Shown one piece after another: positions 44,129 through 52,971 of a stretch of 64,000 nt of DNA. The stretch comes from Pseudomonas sp. Tri1. GTDB lineage: Bacteria; Pseudomonadota; Gammaproteobacteria; Pseudomonadales; Pseudomonadaceae. Positions within the stretch are counted from its first letter, which is position 1; every line of letters starts with the position of its first letter. The stretch is from positions 2,836,001 through 2,900,000 of the forward strand of contig NZ_CP072913.1 of assembly GCF_017968885.1 (NCBI RefSeq). Direction: 5' to 3'. The notes beneath the pieces were generated by a model, which was not told the origin of the DNA, searched no databases, and saw nothing but the letters and a program-made list of their open reading frames with translations. The translations under genes were made by a program, and so were the position numbers.

Positions 44129-45359
44129 TTATTGTCCGGCCCAGAGGGACTGTAGATACTTGAAATTCCATTTTTCGTAGGCTTCACGACTGATGATTCG
44201 ATCGGCACATTTTTTATCGCTCAAGTCGATAATCTCGTGGGGGATCGAAGCTTTTTTTTGCGTGGAAAAAAACACCTTCACTTTAGGCTTCAGCAGTGAG
44301 GCATCGCTCTGTTCCATGACGACGGCGAGACGTCCGCTTTCCAGCCGAACCAGCGAGCCTATGGGGAATATGCCCATATATTTCACGAAAGCCTGAAATA
44401 TGACTGGGTCAAAATGTCCCTCCCATGAGGCCATCTTGTGCATTGCGTCTGCCGGCCCCCAGCCTCTCTTGTAGGGGCGATCAGATGTGACGGCATCATA
44501 TACGTCGCAGATGGCGGCCATTCGTCCAAACAAACTGATCTGTTCACCGACCAGTTTGTGGGGGGAACCCGTGCCATCAAGTTTTTCGTGATGATGCAAA
44601 CACACATCGAGCACCGAGGCGCTGATTTGCCGATTGTTTAACAGGATCTGCTCCCCGAGTTCAGGGTGTTGGTAGATGGTGAGAAATTCCTCGCGGGTCA
44701 GTTTTCCGGGTTTGTCGAGTATCTTTTGCGGGATGGCCATCTTCCCGATGTCATGCAGCAAACCGGCAAGACCGGCCTCCTGCACGTTGGGCTCGGAGAG
44801 GTTCAACTGGCGGGCCAAGCCGATCATGAGCCCACTGACGGCAACGGAGTGCATATAGGTGTATTCGTTTATGCTTTTAAGGCGTGCCAGGCTGATAAGG
44901 GCATGTGGATTTCGCGTGATGGAGTGAGTAATCGTCGATATCAATTGACTGACGCCGTGCAGCTCGATCGATGCGCCCATCCGTGCCTGATTGAACATCT
45001 TCATCACGGCTGTTTTCGACCGCTCACAGAGCCTTAGCGCAATTTGGGCTTCCTCTTCGACGGATACGCTCGCCGTCGTATTGGCTCGGCTTTCGGCTTT
45101 CGGCTATCGCGGCCAATACCGAACGCGCGTAGCAGTCAGCCTGGGCAGCTGTAGTCGCCGGCACATCGCCGACAATATCCAACCCTTTTTCTGTCTCGAT
45201 CCAGACCTCGTGAATCGCTGACTCCAAGATCCGCGCCAGATCATGGGTGTTGTTGAGCAGGAAGCGTTCTCTCCAGAATGGATGATCGGTCCAGGCTCCA
45301 CAGAATTCCGTAATGTACATACCCAGGCGCAGGTCAGTGACCGCAATGCGTTTCAACAT
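44129..45359 (-). pseudogene. HD-GYP-type c-di-GMP phosphodiesterase, frameshifted by a 7-bp tandem repeat
   Basis: Two frames together make one DUF3391 / HD-GYP protein of about 408 residues. The first (45359 downwards) begins MLKRIAVTDLRLGMYITEF and is the DUF3391 leader, which ends prematurely at 45024. The second contains the HD domain (LLHDIGKMAIPQ, HHHEKLDGTGSPH, DVYDAVTSDRPYKRG). The junction is a CGGCTTT repeat of 2.7 units at 45087-45105; with one unit fewer the frame reads through IAESRANTTASVSVEEEAQI into the HD-GYP part. The GYP motif itself reads GSP. In this genome the product is truncated, or an N-terminally shortened form starts near 45007. Confidence 0.85.
45087..45105. repeat. 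Heptanucleotide tandem repeat (CGGCTTT, 2.7 copies)
   Basis: Units at 45087-45093, 45094-45100 and a partial 45101-45105. The unit length of seven is not a multiple of three, so gain or loss of a unit switches the HD-GYP gene off or on. Confidence 0.9.
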
Positions 45360-45473
45360 AGCGCTATACCTCAGGCTCCATGCTGCCGATCAGGTTTATA
45401 GACCTGTTTGAAAACCCAGCGCTGCAGCCCAACGCTGAGACCTTGGCCGTCCGTGGCTACGTTGTTTATAGCA

Positions 45474-47117
45474 TCAAACTTGAAAGTGCCCGACTTGTTG
45501 CTGCAGTGTCCCGCCCAGGCGAGCCAGCTCAACGCTGGAGGCTGCGGTCTGTTCGGTCGATGTGGCCGATTCATCGGCAATCGCTCTCACTCGCGTGATG
45601 CTCCGGCTGATTTCTTCGGCCACCGCGCTTTGCTCTTCGGTGGCGGTAGCTATCTGCTGCATCATCTGCTGGATCGCTGCGATCATGCGGGAGATGTCCA
45701 TGACGGCGGCCCCCGTATCATCCACACCTGCAACGGTACGTTCGGTCAGATCACTGCAAAGCTGCATACTTCCTGCGGCTTCTTCCGCGATGTGTTGCAG
45801 CCCTCCTATGAGTGACTGGATCTGCACCGTTGCCTCCTGGGTGCGGCGTGCCAGCAGGCGAACTTCATCAGCCACCACGGCGAAGCCACGGCCCGCCTCG
45901 CCGGCGCGAGCGGCTTCAATGGCCGCATTTAATGCCAGCAGGTTGGTCTGGTCTGCTACCGACTTGATGACATCCAGCACGCCACCGATTTGCTCGGTCT
46001 CGAGCTTCAGGCGGGTCATGGCGTCATTTGACCCTGCGACTTCCTTGGCCAGATGCTTGATTTGGCTGATAGCCTGACGGGCCTTTGCCTCGCCGGCCTG
46101 GGCCTGTTGATCCGCAGACAGCGCGGCGCTGGCCACTTGCTCCGAATTTCGAGCCACCTCCTGCACTGTTGCGGCCATTTCGTGTACAGCGGTTGCCACC
46201 TGGTCGACTTCCTGTTTTTGAATCACGACACCATGGCTGGCCTGCTCAGTGGCGCTGGATAATTCAGCTGCCGCTCCCGATATGGTTTCAGCTGAGGTAC
46301 GCACTTGGCCGATGAGTGCGCCAAGGCCCAGCTGCATCTCGCCCAGAGAGGCCATGACGCTGCCTGTAGGGGCGAGTTTTGCGCCTGGCAGGCTGCGCAT
46401 ATCACCGGAGGCTACGCGCCGGGCCGCTGCCGAAAGCTCAAGCGGCTCGGCACCTAAGGTTCTCAGCAGGCTTCTGACGATGGCAATGCCGAGCCCAAGG
46501 GCGAGCAACAATGCGCCTATGCAGACGGCGATCATCAGGTTGCGTTGGCTCTCGTACTCCTTGTGACCGCTGGTGACGGCCTCATTGGCGGCGTCTCTAC
46601 TGTGCTGCATATACGCTTGGCCTGCGGCCAGGAGTTGTCGGAGCAAGGGGATGCAATCTCGGTTGATGCGCAAAATGGCTTCTTCGCGCTGGTTTCCTGC
46701 TGCGCGCTCGACAATCTCCAGTGCGACCGGACCGTAGAGGCCTTCAATGCGATCGATATCCGCCAGTAACTTTTTCTCTGCTTGCGACTGAGTGCCGGTC
46801 ACCGTATCGAGCGCGTTTTTCAGGTCTTCAAGGCGTGCCTTGACGTCTCGGTGCGCTTCCAGGACTGCGGCATGTTCCAGCTTCAGATCAGCCTCGGAAG
46901 ACACCAGCACCATGTTCCGCGCCGCTACGGCACGCCGTTGTGCAGCGATGAGTAGTTCGGCTGCCAATCCTTCGCGGGTGTTCACACCTGAGACGTACAT
47001 CGAAAAAGCCTTGTTGGACTTGGCCAGCTCAACCATTGCGAACGTGGAAACCAGCAGCACGACGATTGTCAGGGCGGCGAAGCTCATGCCGAGCTTCATT
47101 TTTACGGATAGATTCAT
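45474..47117 (-). CDS. Methyl-accepting chemotaxis protein with 4HB sensor
   Basis: A 547-residue chemoreceptor. It has a first membrane helix (about 8-30), a periplasmic four-helix-bundle-type sensor (about 31-190), a second helix (about 192-214), HAMP, and the signalling domain with the hairpin tip [20 protein letters not shown]. No C-terminal pentapeptide for CheR/CheB docking is seen (it ends QVGHFQV). The attractant is unknown. The neighbouring broken HD-GYP gene is in the same direction, 114 bp downstream. Confidence 0.92.
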   Translation of the reverse strand: MNLSVKMKLGMSFAALTIVVLLVSTFAMVELAKSNKAFSMYVSGVNTREGLAAELLIAAQRRAVAARNMVLVSSEADLKLEHAAVLEAHRDVKARLEDLKNALDTVTGTQSQAEKKLLADIDRIEGLYGPVALEIVERAAGNQREEAILRINRDCIPLLRQLLAAGQAYMQHSRDAANEAVTSGHKEYESQRNLMIAVCIGALLLALGLGIAIVRSLLRTLGAEPLELSAAARRVASGDMRSLPGAKLAPTGSVMASLGEMQLGLGALIGQVRTSAETISGAAAELSSATEQASHGVVIQKQEVDQVATAVHEMAATVQEVARNSEQVASAALSADQQAQAGEAKARQAISQIKHLAKEVAGSNDAMTRLKLETEQIGGVLDVIKSVADQTNLLALNAAIEAARAGEAGRGFAVVADEVRLLARRTQEATVQIQSLIGGLQHIAEEAAGSMQLCSDLTERTVAGVDDTGAAVMDISRMIAAIQQMMQQIATATEEQSAVAEEISRSITRVRAIADESATSTEQTAASSVELARLGGTLQQQVGHFQV

Positions 47118-47459
47118 GGCAGATCACTCGAAGAGGGGGCAACGCCCGGGTGGGGCGTGAGCTCAGGTGGTGGCGCAGAGCCATCACTTAATATTGTACA
47201 AGTGTAGTGAGTTTGTACAGGTATTGTGTAAATTCGAATGATCTTTGACAGGTAGCCAAGACCGTATCGATCGCTTGCGGCGGTTCGACGGACGCACACG
47301 GCGACGTTGATGGTTGAAAGGAAATGTAACGACCAACACCGAAGGAAATGCTTCCAGCGGTCCGGTAACGAAGGGGTAGGGGAGAAGCGAAGTGGTTCAG
47401 GAAGGCATTAAGCGATGAACCTGTCGGCGGAGCAGACGTCCGCCCTAGGGGTCAGCCGG
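47118..47459. promoter_or_regulatory. Intergenic region with repeated TTGTACA boxes upstream of the chemoreceptor
   Basis: A 342-bp gap without a credible gene. TTGTACA occurs at 47194-47200 and again at 47213-47219, a spacing of 19 bp (about two helical turns), in an AT-rich stretch 75-100 bp before the chemoreceptor start. This is a plausible regulator site, with no known owner. Confidence 0.35.
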
Positions 47460-47711
47460 TCATTGATCAAGCGCTAAAAGCCAGGTATTGACCACCCGCC
47501 GATCCAGCTCCTCCCAATCCGCCATGCCCAATACCCGCGTGGTGTTCAGCCCACGCAAATAACCGCGCAACTGGTTGGCTGTGGCCCGCGCCAGTTCCGG
47601 GTCGGGGGCGTTCTCGCTTAACAGCACGGTTTCGTACTGGACCAGGTACTCGGCCACGCGGTCACGAAAGTCGGGCAAGACAGCATCGCGGATCAGATCA
47701 AACGTTCTCAA
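47460..47711 (-). CDS. Small conserved-looking hypothetical protein
   Basis: An 83-residue, soluble, mostly helical protein (MRTFDLIRDAVLPDFRDRV at the start, WEELDRRVVNTWLLALDQ at the end). No domain is recognised. Codon use and composition resemble neighbours and AAGGA lies before the ATG, so it is probably real. It stands alone between the chemoreceptor promoter and a lipoprotein gene. Confidence 0.65.
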   Translation of the reverse strand: MRTFDLIRDAVLPDFRDRVAEYLVQYETVLLSENAPDPELARATANQLRGYLRGLNTTRVLGMADWEELDRRVVNTWLLALDQ

Positions 47712-47915
47712 GGAAAAGTCCTCATCATTTTTTTAGTGGTGATCTTAGTGTGTATCTGTCTTCACGGCGCGTAACTATCGCTAGAGGTGATAGTGACCAT
47801 TACGCAACGTAAGTTCTGCTTTGTCGGCGATCGGTGGAAAATTACCTCCATCGAACACGCCGCCCCAGACATCTGGGCGCTTGATGACCGAACCCTTTGT
47901 TTTCAGGATAGATCG

Positions 47916-48257
47916 ATGCGCTCTTTATTTGTGCTTCTCATGACGTTTGCCTCGCTGTCGCTCGCCGGTTGCGCCTCCGTGCCGAACGACCCGACCCTGA
48001 CCTTGCAGACCAGCAAGACGCCGGCCCAATACGCCGAATGTGTCGTGCCGAAATTGCAGGGCAGCGCATTGAACCCAATGGTCTCGCAGACCCAGCGCAG
48101 CTACCGGATCGTGGTGCCGAGCAAAGTCTCGGCGGACAACGTGCTGGAAGCGTACAAGTCCGGCAACGGTGGCAAGGTCTTCATCTATGAGCGGCATCTG
48201 CTGGCTTCGAACCTGCTGCCTTCGAGTTTTGGCCGCGCCGCACAGGATTGCATCTGA
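47916..48257 (+). CDS. Small lipoprotein of unknown function
   Basis: A 113-residue lipoprotein. The signal MRSLFVLLMTFASLSLAGC has a good lipobox (LAGC, Cys19), and the mature part has two further Cys (AECVVPKLQG and the terminal AAQDCI) that could form a disulfide. The ATG at 47916 is preceded by AGGA. An intrinsic terminator follows at 48318. Function unknown. Confidence 0.75.
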   Translation: MRSLFVLLMTFASLSLAGCASVPNDPTLTLQTSKTPAQYAECVVPKLQGSALNPMVSQTQRSYRIVVPSKVSADNVLEAYKSGNGGKVFIYERHLLASNLLPSSFGRAAQDCI

Positions 48258-48317
48258 CTGCGGCCCGTAAACATTTTTATCGCGCTCCTTTGGTTGGCCG
48301 CAACCAACCAATTCCTT

Positions 48318-48352
48318 GCCCCGCACCGTATTCGGTTGCGGGGCTTTTTTTT
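48318..48352 (+). terminator. Intrinsic terminator after lipoprotein gene
   Basis: The stem GCCCCGCACCG / CGGTTGCGGGGC (one bulged T) with loop TATT is followed by eight T residues. It lies just before the stop codon of the convergent LysR gene. Confidence 0.9.
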
Positions 48353-48355
48353 GAA

Positions 48356-49258
48356 TCAGATTCGCGAATCGTCTGCCCGGATGAATTCGATGAGCGCTTT
48401 CAAGGCCGATGGCACATGGCGTCGGCTGGAGTAATACACAAAGAAGCGGCTCGGTGGTGCTTTGTAGTCCTGGAGTATTTCTCTGAGGTACCCGCAGCGG
48501 ATGTCGTCGCGCGCCAATGCCTCGTAGACGTAGGCAATGCCTGCGCCATCTTTCGCAGCCTGGATCATCAGCCCATCGTCTTCCAGGATGAGCGGGCCGG
48601 TGACGGATAAGCGTATCGGCTGACCGTCGGCCTGATACTCCCAGGCGTACAGTTTGCCGCTGGGAAAACGCCTGGCAATGCATGCATGATCGAGCAGGTC
48701 GCGGGGTGCTTGTGCAACCCCCTTTGCGGCTAGATACGTCGGCGCGGCAACGGTGACGAACGACTGAGGTGCGCCGACCGGTATTGCGATCATGTCGCCG
48801 GCCAGGCTTTCTCCAAAGCGGACCCCCGCGTCAAACCCGTCGTTGACGATATCGGTCAAGCCGTCATCGGTGATCAGCTCCAGCTGAATGCGTGGGTACC
48901 TGGCCACGAAGGGCGCGAGCACTTGCGCAAATACAATGCGAGCCGCCGGACGTGCCACGTTGAGGCGCAGTTTGCCGGCGGGCACTTCCTGCATCGAGGT
49001 CAATTGCACCAAGGCATCGGCAACCTGGTGCAGGGTCGGGGCCAGCGTTGCCAATAGCTGCTGGCCGGCCTCGGTCGGGGTCACGCTACGCGTGGTCCGG
49101 TTCAACAGCCTGACGCCCAGGCGTGCTTCCAGCGCGCGCATCGCGTGACTCAACGCCGAAGCTGAGACGCCACGTTCGTCGGCGGCCTTGCGAAAGCTGC
49201 GATGGCGGGCGACGGCGGCAAAGGCATCGAGTTCCGCGAGGTCAGGGTGCTTACTCAT
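48356..49258 (-). CDS. LysR-family regulator (divergent to aldo/keto reductase)
   Basis: A 300-residue LysR protein (HTH about 8-66: FAAVARHRSFRKAADERGVS, LSHAMRALEARLG, LLNRTTRSVTPTEAGQQLL) with the usual effector domain. It is divergent from an aldo/keto reductase gene, 92 bp between starts, a common arrangement in which the LysR protein controls the reductase in response to a quinone or aldehyde. Confidence 0.9.
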   Translation of the reverse strand: MSKHPDLAELDAFAAVARHRSFRKAADERGVSASALSHAMRALEARLGVRLLNRTTRSVTPTEAGQQLLATLAPTLHQVADALVQLTSMQEVPAGKLRLNVARPAARIVFAQVLAPFVARYPRIQLELITDDGLTDIVNDGFDAGVRFGESLAGDMIAIPVGAPQSFVTVAAPTYLAAKGVAQAPRDLLDHACIARRFPSGKLYAWEYQADGQPIRLSVTGPLILEDDGLMIQAAKDGAGIAYVYEALARDDIRCGYLREILQDYKAPPSRFFVYYSSRRHVPSALKALIEFIRADDSRI

Positions 49259-49350
49259 GAGTTTAGTTCAGTAGTTCAAATAAGATTACCTATCTTATCT
49301 TCATCAGATCGCTCCCGGATACTTCTCCCATCACTTGTGGAGAGGTCGTT

Positions 49351-50358
49351 ATGCAAAAGAATCGTCTTGGCTCATCGCAGTTCCTGATTTCGCCGATTGG
49401 CCTGGGAACGTGGGCAATCGCTGGTACCGGTTGGGAATACAGTTGGGGCGCGCAGGATGACAAGGACAGCCTGGACGCACTGGAATATGCCATCGAACGT
49501 GGGGTCAACTGGATCGATACCGCTGCGGTTTATGGCTTGGGCCATGCGGAGCGATTAGTCGGGCAATTGTTGCGTCGGGTGCCGGCTTCGCGGCGTCCTT
49601 TGGTGTTTACCAAAGGCAGCCTGGTCTGGGACCCGGTCACGAAGGCGATTGCACACTCGCTGGCGCCCCAGTCGTTGCTTGCCGAAGTCGATGCGAGTTT
49701 GCGTCGGCTTCAAGTCGAGGCTATCGATCTGTATCAGATCCACTGGCCCGCTTTTCCGGCCGACGCCAGCAGCGAAGGTATTGAAATGGCGCTTTCGGCT
49801 TTGGCAACGGCCCGCGACCAGGGAAAAATTCGTGCGATCGGTGTGTCGAATTTCGACGTCGCTCAACTCAAGCGGGCCCAGGCGGTGACCGAGATCGTTT
49901 CACTCCAGCCGCCGTACTCCGCGTTGATGCGCGATATCGAGAAGGACGTCTTGCCATTCTGCGAGCAGGCCGGAATGGGTGTCCTGGCCTATTCCACGCT
50001 TCAATCGGGGCTGCTTTCCGGCAGCATGACCCGCGAGCGCATCTCGCAACTGCCCGAAGACGATTGGCGCAAAGCCCGGAGTGCCGACTTCCAGGAGCCC
50101 CGTTTGAGCGCCAACCTGGCATTGGTGGAGGTCATGGCACGCATTGGTGAACGGCATGGGGTAGGCGCTGCGGCAGTCGCCATCGCCTGGGTACTTCGCC
50201 AGCCGGCAGTGACCGGTGCCATCGTCGGTGCCCGCCATCCCGCCCAAGTGGACGGGCTGATTGCAGGTGCGCAGTGGCGCCTCAGTGCTGCGGAAATCGA
50301 GGAGATTCGACCGTTCCTGCCGGCGGGCATGGGAACCAATGTCCCTGGCGCCGCCTGA
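49351..50358 (+). CDS. Aldo/keto reductase
   Basis: A 335-residue AKR barrel. The catalytic tetrad region is seen in NWIDTAAVYGLGHAERLVG (Asp, Tyr), with Lys in LVFTKGSLVWD and His in YQIHWPAFP; cofactor contacts include GVSNFDVAQL and IVGARHPAQVDG. It probably reduces aldehydes or ketones with NADPH. AGAGGTCGTT lies before the ATG. Probably controlled by the divergent LysR protein. Confidence 0.92.
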   Translation: MQKNRLGSSQFLISPIGLGTWAIAGTGWEYSWGAQDDKDSLDALEYAIERGVNWIDTAAVYGLGHAERLVGQLLRRVPASRRPLVFTKGSLVWDPVTKAIAHSLAPQSLLAEVDASLRRLQVEAIDLYQIHWPAFPADASSEGIEMALSALATARDQGKIRAIGVSNFDVAQLKRAQAVTEIVSLQPPYSALMRDIEKDVLPFCEQAGMGVLAYSTLQSGLLSGSMTRERISQLPEDDWRKARSADFQEPRLSANLALVEVMARIGERHGVGAAAVAIAWVLRQPAVTGAIVGARHPAQVDGLIAGAQWRLSAAEIEEIRPFLPAGMGTNVPGAA

Positions 50359-50433
50359 GCGATTTGATCGAGGTCAACGCCCCTGAGCGGACACTTGCCC
50401 ACGTCAACTCAGGGACGAAAGCTGCTTGCTCCG

Positions 50434-51303
50434 TTATTGCAGCGGAACATACACATCGGTCTGCCACTGGTCCTGCGGTGTCTCGGGATAGACGCTCAGG
50501 TAATGGAAAAACAGCGGCTGGTCACGCAGCTCTTCTCCACTGGCAGGTAGCCAATCGCGGTAGATCGGATAGATCGTCTCGCCGATGTGGTCCGGTGACC
50601 CCACGTGGCGCACCACGGCGCAGCGCCCGCCAGCAATGACCATCTCGCGCACGCCGAACGTATTCGGCGCCACTGCCTCGTGGATCTCGCCACAGATGGC
50701 GAAGCGGAAGGCGTGTGGCGGTGTGGTATCGGGGTTGCCATAGGGAATGCCAAAGGTGCGGCTCGATGCCACCGGCGACTGTCCGCTCTGCATACGCCAC
50801 TTGATGAACTTGCCCACGCTCTCTTTGACGAGCCCGGTCGGCCCGCAGTGCTCCAGCGTTGCTACCCTGACTTCGGGGAAGTCGACGATTTGTACTTGCA
50901 TGGTGATAGTCCTGGAAAAATGGGGGATTGCGAACACCGCATTCCAGACCTGCCAGTTCGGTTCCTTTCTGAACGCACTCGGCGTCATGCCGAACGCGCG
51001 CCTGAATGCCCTGCAAAATGCCTCGGGACTTTCAAAACCGGCACCGAATGCGGCGTCCAGTATCGAGTGATCAGCGAGGGCGGCCAGGCGATGCGCCGCG
51101 CGTCGTAGCCGCATCAGTTGCACATAACGCGAAACCGGTACGCCGACGAACCCGGTAAATTGTCGGTGGAAGTGAAACGCCGAAAAGTTCGCCACTTGGC
51201 TCAACGTCTTCACCGACAAATCACCTTCGAGATGGGCATCGATATAGGCGAGTACGGCGTTGAAGCGTTTTGTGTAAGCGCAGTGGGTCGGCATGTCAGA
51301 CAC
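50434..51303 (-). CDS. AraC-family regulator with GyrI-like ligand domain
   Basis: A 289-residue regulator. The AraC double HTH is at the N-terminus (about 12-110: SVKTLSQVANFSAFHFHRQF, LDAAFGAGFESPEAFCRAFR). The C-terminal GyrI-like domain (about 130-288: VEVRVATLEHCGP-like opening, CAVVRHVGSPDHIGETIYPI, YLSVYPETPQDQWQTDVYVP) binds small, often cationic or lipophilic, molecules. This order is that of Rob/SoxS-like and BmrR-related multidrug regulators. No obvious target is adjacent. Confidence 0.9.
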   Translation of the reverse strand: MSDMPTHCAYTKRFNAVLAYIDAHLEGDLSVKTLSQVANFSAFHFHRQFTGFVGVPVSRYVQLMRLRRAAHRLAALADHSILDAAFGAGFESPEAFCRAFRRAFGMTPSAFRKEPNWQVWNAVFAIPHFSRTITMQVQIVDFPEVRVATLEHCGPTGLVKESVGKFIKWRMQSGQSPVASSRTFGIPYGNPDTTPPHAFRFAICGEIHEAVAPNTFGVREMVIAGGRCAVVRHVGSPDHIGETIYPIYRDWLPASGEELRDQPLFFHYLSVYPETPQDQWQTDVYVPLQ

Positions 51304-51552
51304 TGGAAAAGGCTCTTGGAAGTGGGGTCGGCAATAGAATCGACTATAGCGGCATGCACGCGCCTAGCCGCGCTTGCTCAAGGCTGGTTCTGTTTGGACA
51401 GTTTGCCAACAGGCACTTGCCGAACAAACGATCAAGAACGCCATTGTCCTTATTTTGTCATCTGTTTTTCCGTTGTAGCCATCTTTGGGTTCCAAATTCT
51501 TTTCCAGGCGCTAACATCCGCGCAGACCTCCCGACACCTCGGACTTCACTTC

Positions 51553-52071
51553 ATGAAATTGCGCCTGCTTACAGCCAGTTTGTTTCTCGCCTCTACCCTG
51601 ACTCACGCCGCCGAACCAGAACCCATTCCCAAAGCCTTGGAGGAACAGGTCGGTCACCTGGTGACACTTATCAAAGACAGCTATGCCACCGGTTACCCAG
51701 AAGCGACCCTGGTACAGACCCTGGATACCGGCGAGGAAAGCCAGATAACGCTTGCGGTATTCACCATCGAGGGCTTCGGTATGGGCAACAATTACAGCCA
51801 ATACCTGGCGGCCTTTACGCCTGAAGAGAGCGAAGAAGGTGTGCAGCGTTTCAGTCTGCTGGACGTAATGCGTATTGGCGGGGACAGCTGGCGTGCGATC
51901 GACAAGCTGGAGGCCAGGCTGGTCAGCGATCCGGCGGGTGAGCAGACCCTGATCGACATTCCCGTGATGGAGAATACCGACGACGATGCGCCGAATTTCC
52001 CAAGCAAAGCCGCTGTCATTCACCTGTCTTTGGAGGGCTCACATTCACTCCGGTTGGTGGAGGTGAAGTAG
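51553..52071 (+). CDS. Exported hypothetical protein
   Basis: A 172-residue precursor with a Sec signal peptide (MKLRLLTASLFLASTLTHAA; cleavage near residue 19). The mature acidic protein has no recognised domain (VTLIKDSYATGYPEATLVQT; YSQYLAAFTPEESEEGVQRF). The ATG at 51553 starts the signal peptide. Conserved function unknown; it has no operon partner. Confidence 0.7.
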   Translation: MKLRLLTASLFLASTLTHAAEPEPIPKALEEQVGHLVTLIKDSYATGYPEATLVQTLDTGEESQITLAVFTIEGFGMGNNYSQYLAAFTPEESEEGVQRFSLLDVMRIGGDSWRAIDKLEARLVSDPAGEQTLIDIPVMENTDDDAPNFPSKAAVIHLSLEGSHSLRLVEVK

Positions 52072-52143
52072 GGCGGTAGCGACCGCATCCGTTATCACGG
52101 GTCGAACGGGTAGGCATTGATAGGCGTGCCAGAGTGACGGCCA

Positions 52144-52214
52144 GCGGTTTGAAAAATGTTTGCCTGGCTTGAATGGCAGAAAGCTGCCTGCTTGGCTACC
52201 ATTTTTCAAACCGC
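52144..52214. repeat. Long imperfect hairpin upstream of the YopT-like gene
   Basis: GCGGTTTGAAAAATG (52144-52158) is exactly repeated in inverted form at 52200-52214. The enclosed 41 bp contain a second stem, GGCAG-AAAG-CTGCC. The whole 71-bp element lies 90 bp before the start codon of the putative cysteine protease. It resembles a small mobile repeat or a transcript hairpin; there is no T run. Confidence 0.7.
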
Positions 52215-52303
52215 ACACGCCTGGATGACGATGGGTTTTTGCCTGTTTGGGCGTTCTTCAGCTGTTAATCCCCAACGGTCATGGCCTTACAAGGAGCGTA
52301 AGC

Positions 52304-52939
52304 ATGAATCAAGACTGGCCGGCCCTGGGTTTAAACAACGTAGGGCATTCCTTTGGAACCAAGTTTGCCCCCAGCAGCAACCCTTTTCTTCAAAAGGCGC
52401 TGAAAGACCAGAAAAAAAGCGGCAACTGTTTTGCCTATTCAATGCTCTGGTGCCGTCAATGCATAAAATTGAACCGCAAGCTCCAGAGTAAGAATGAGTT
52501 AATCACGCACACGCAACTCATGGTCGCGGCGCAAGCGATGCAATCGCAGCAGGTTCGCCAGAACAAAAAGGGTGCCTACGGGGCCGAAGGGATGTTGGGC
52601 GAGGCCTATTACCAAGCGATGGCCGCCGCATTCTGCGTTTCTGCCGCCGAGGTCGGCAAAGATGCCGGGCCTCTTTTGAGCGACCACAATGGCTGGCTTG
52701 AATTGGTCACCAAGTCAGAAGGGCATTATGTCATTGCCTTCATTTTCTCCGGTGGAGGCGCGCACGCCGTCGCTGCGTTGAATAAGGGACGGGACCTGGT
52801 GTTTTTTGATCCCAATTATGGTCAGTACTCCGTCGATAACTATGCTCCGTGGGAGATGTCGCAGTATCACGCTGATGTTAAGAAAGGTTGCGATACCTAC
52901 GGTCTTATCAGCAACTGGATCGCGGTCAGAGTGACCTGA
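52304..52939 (+). CDS. Putative YopT-like (C58-type) cysteine protease
   Basis: A 211-residue protein with the ordered papain-like triad of the YopT/C58 clan: Cys42 in SGNCFAYSMLW, His154 in GGGAHAVAALN and Asp169 in VFFDPNYGQY, the DPN-x-G form being characteristic. There is no signal peptide. The start at 52304 is fixed by AAGGAG 8 bp upstream. Such folds occur in type III/VI or toxin effectors that cut host or rival proteins, and also in some transglutaminase-like toxins. No secretion gene, chaperone or immunity gene is next to it. Family assignment is from motif order only. Confidence 0.65.
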   Translation: MNQDWPALGLNNVGHSFGTKFAPSSNPFLQKALKDQKKSGNCFAYSMLWCRQCIKLNRKLQSKNELITHTQLMVAAQAMQSQQVRQNKKGAYGAEGMLGEAYYQAMAAAFCVSAAEVGKDAGPLLSDHNGWLELVTKSEGHYVIAFIFSGGGAHAVAALNKGRDLVFFDPNYGQYSVDNYAPWEMSQYHADVKKGCDTYGLISNWIAVRVT

Positions 52940-52971
52940 GGCAGCCTCATCAAGGCGTCGCCAGGGACCGT

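Noticed and set aside
52340..52390. hrp-box (GGAACC-N15/16-CCAC) for the YopT-like gene
   Set aside because: The only GGAACC lies inside the coding region and no CCAC follows at the needed distance.
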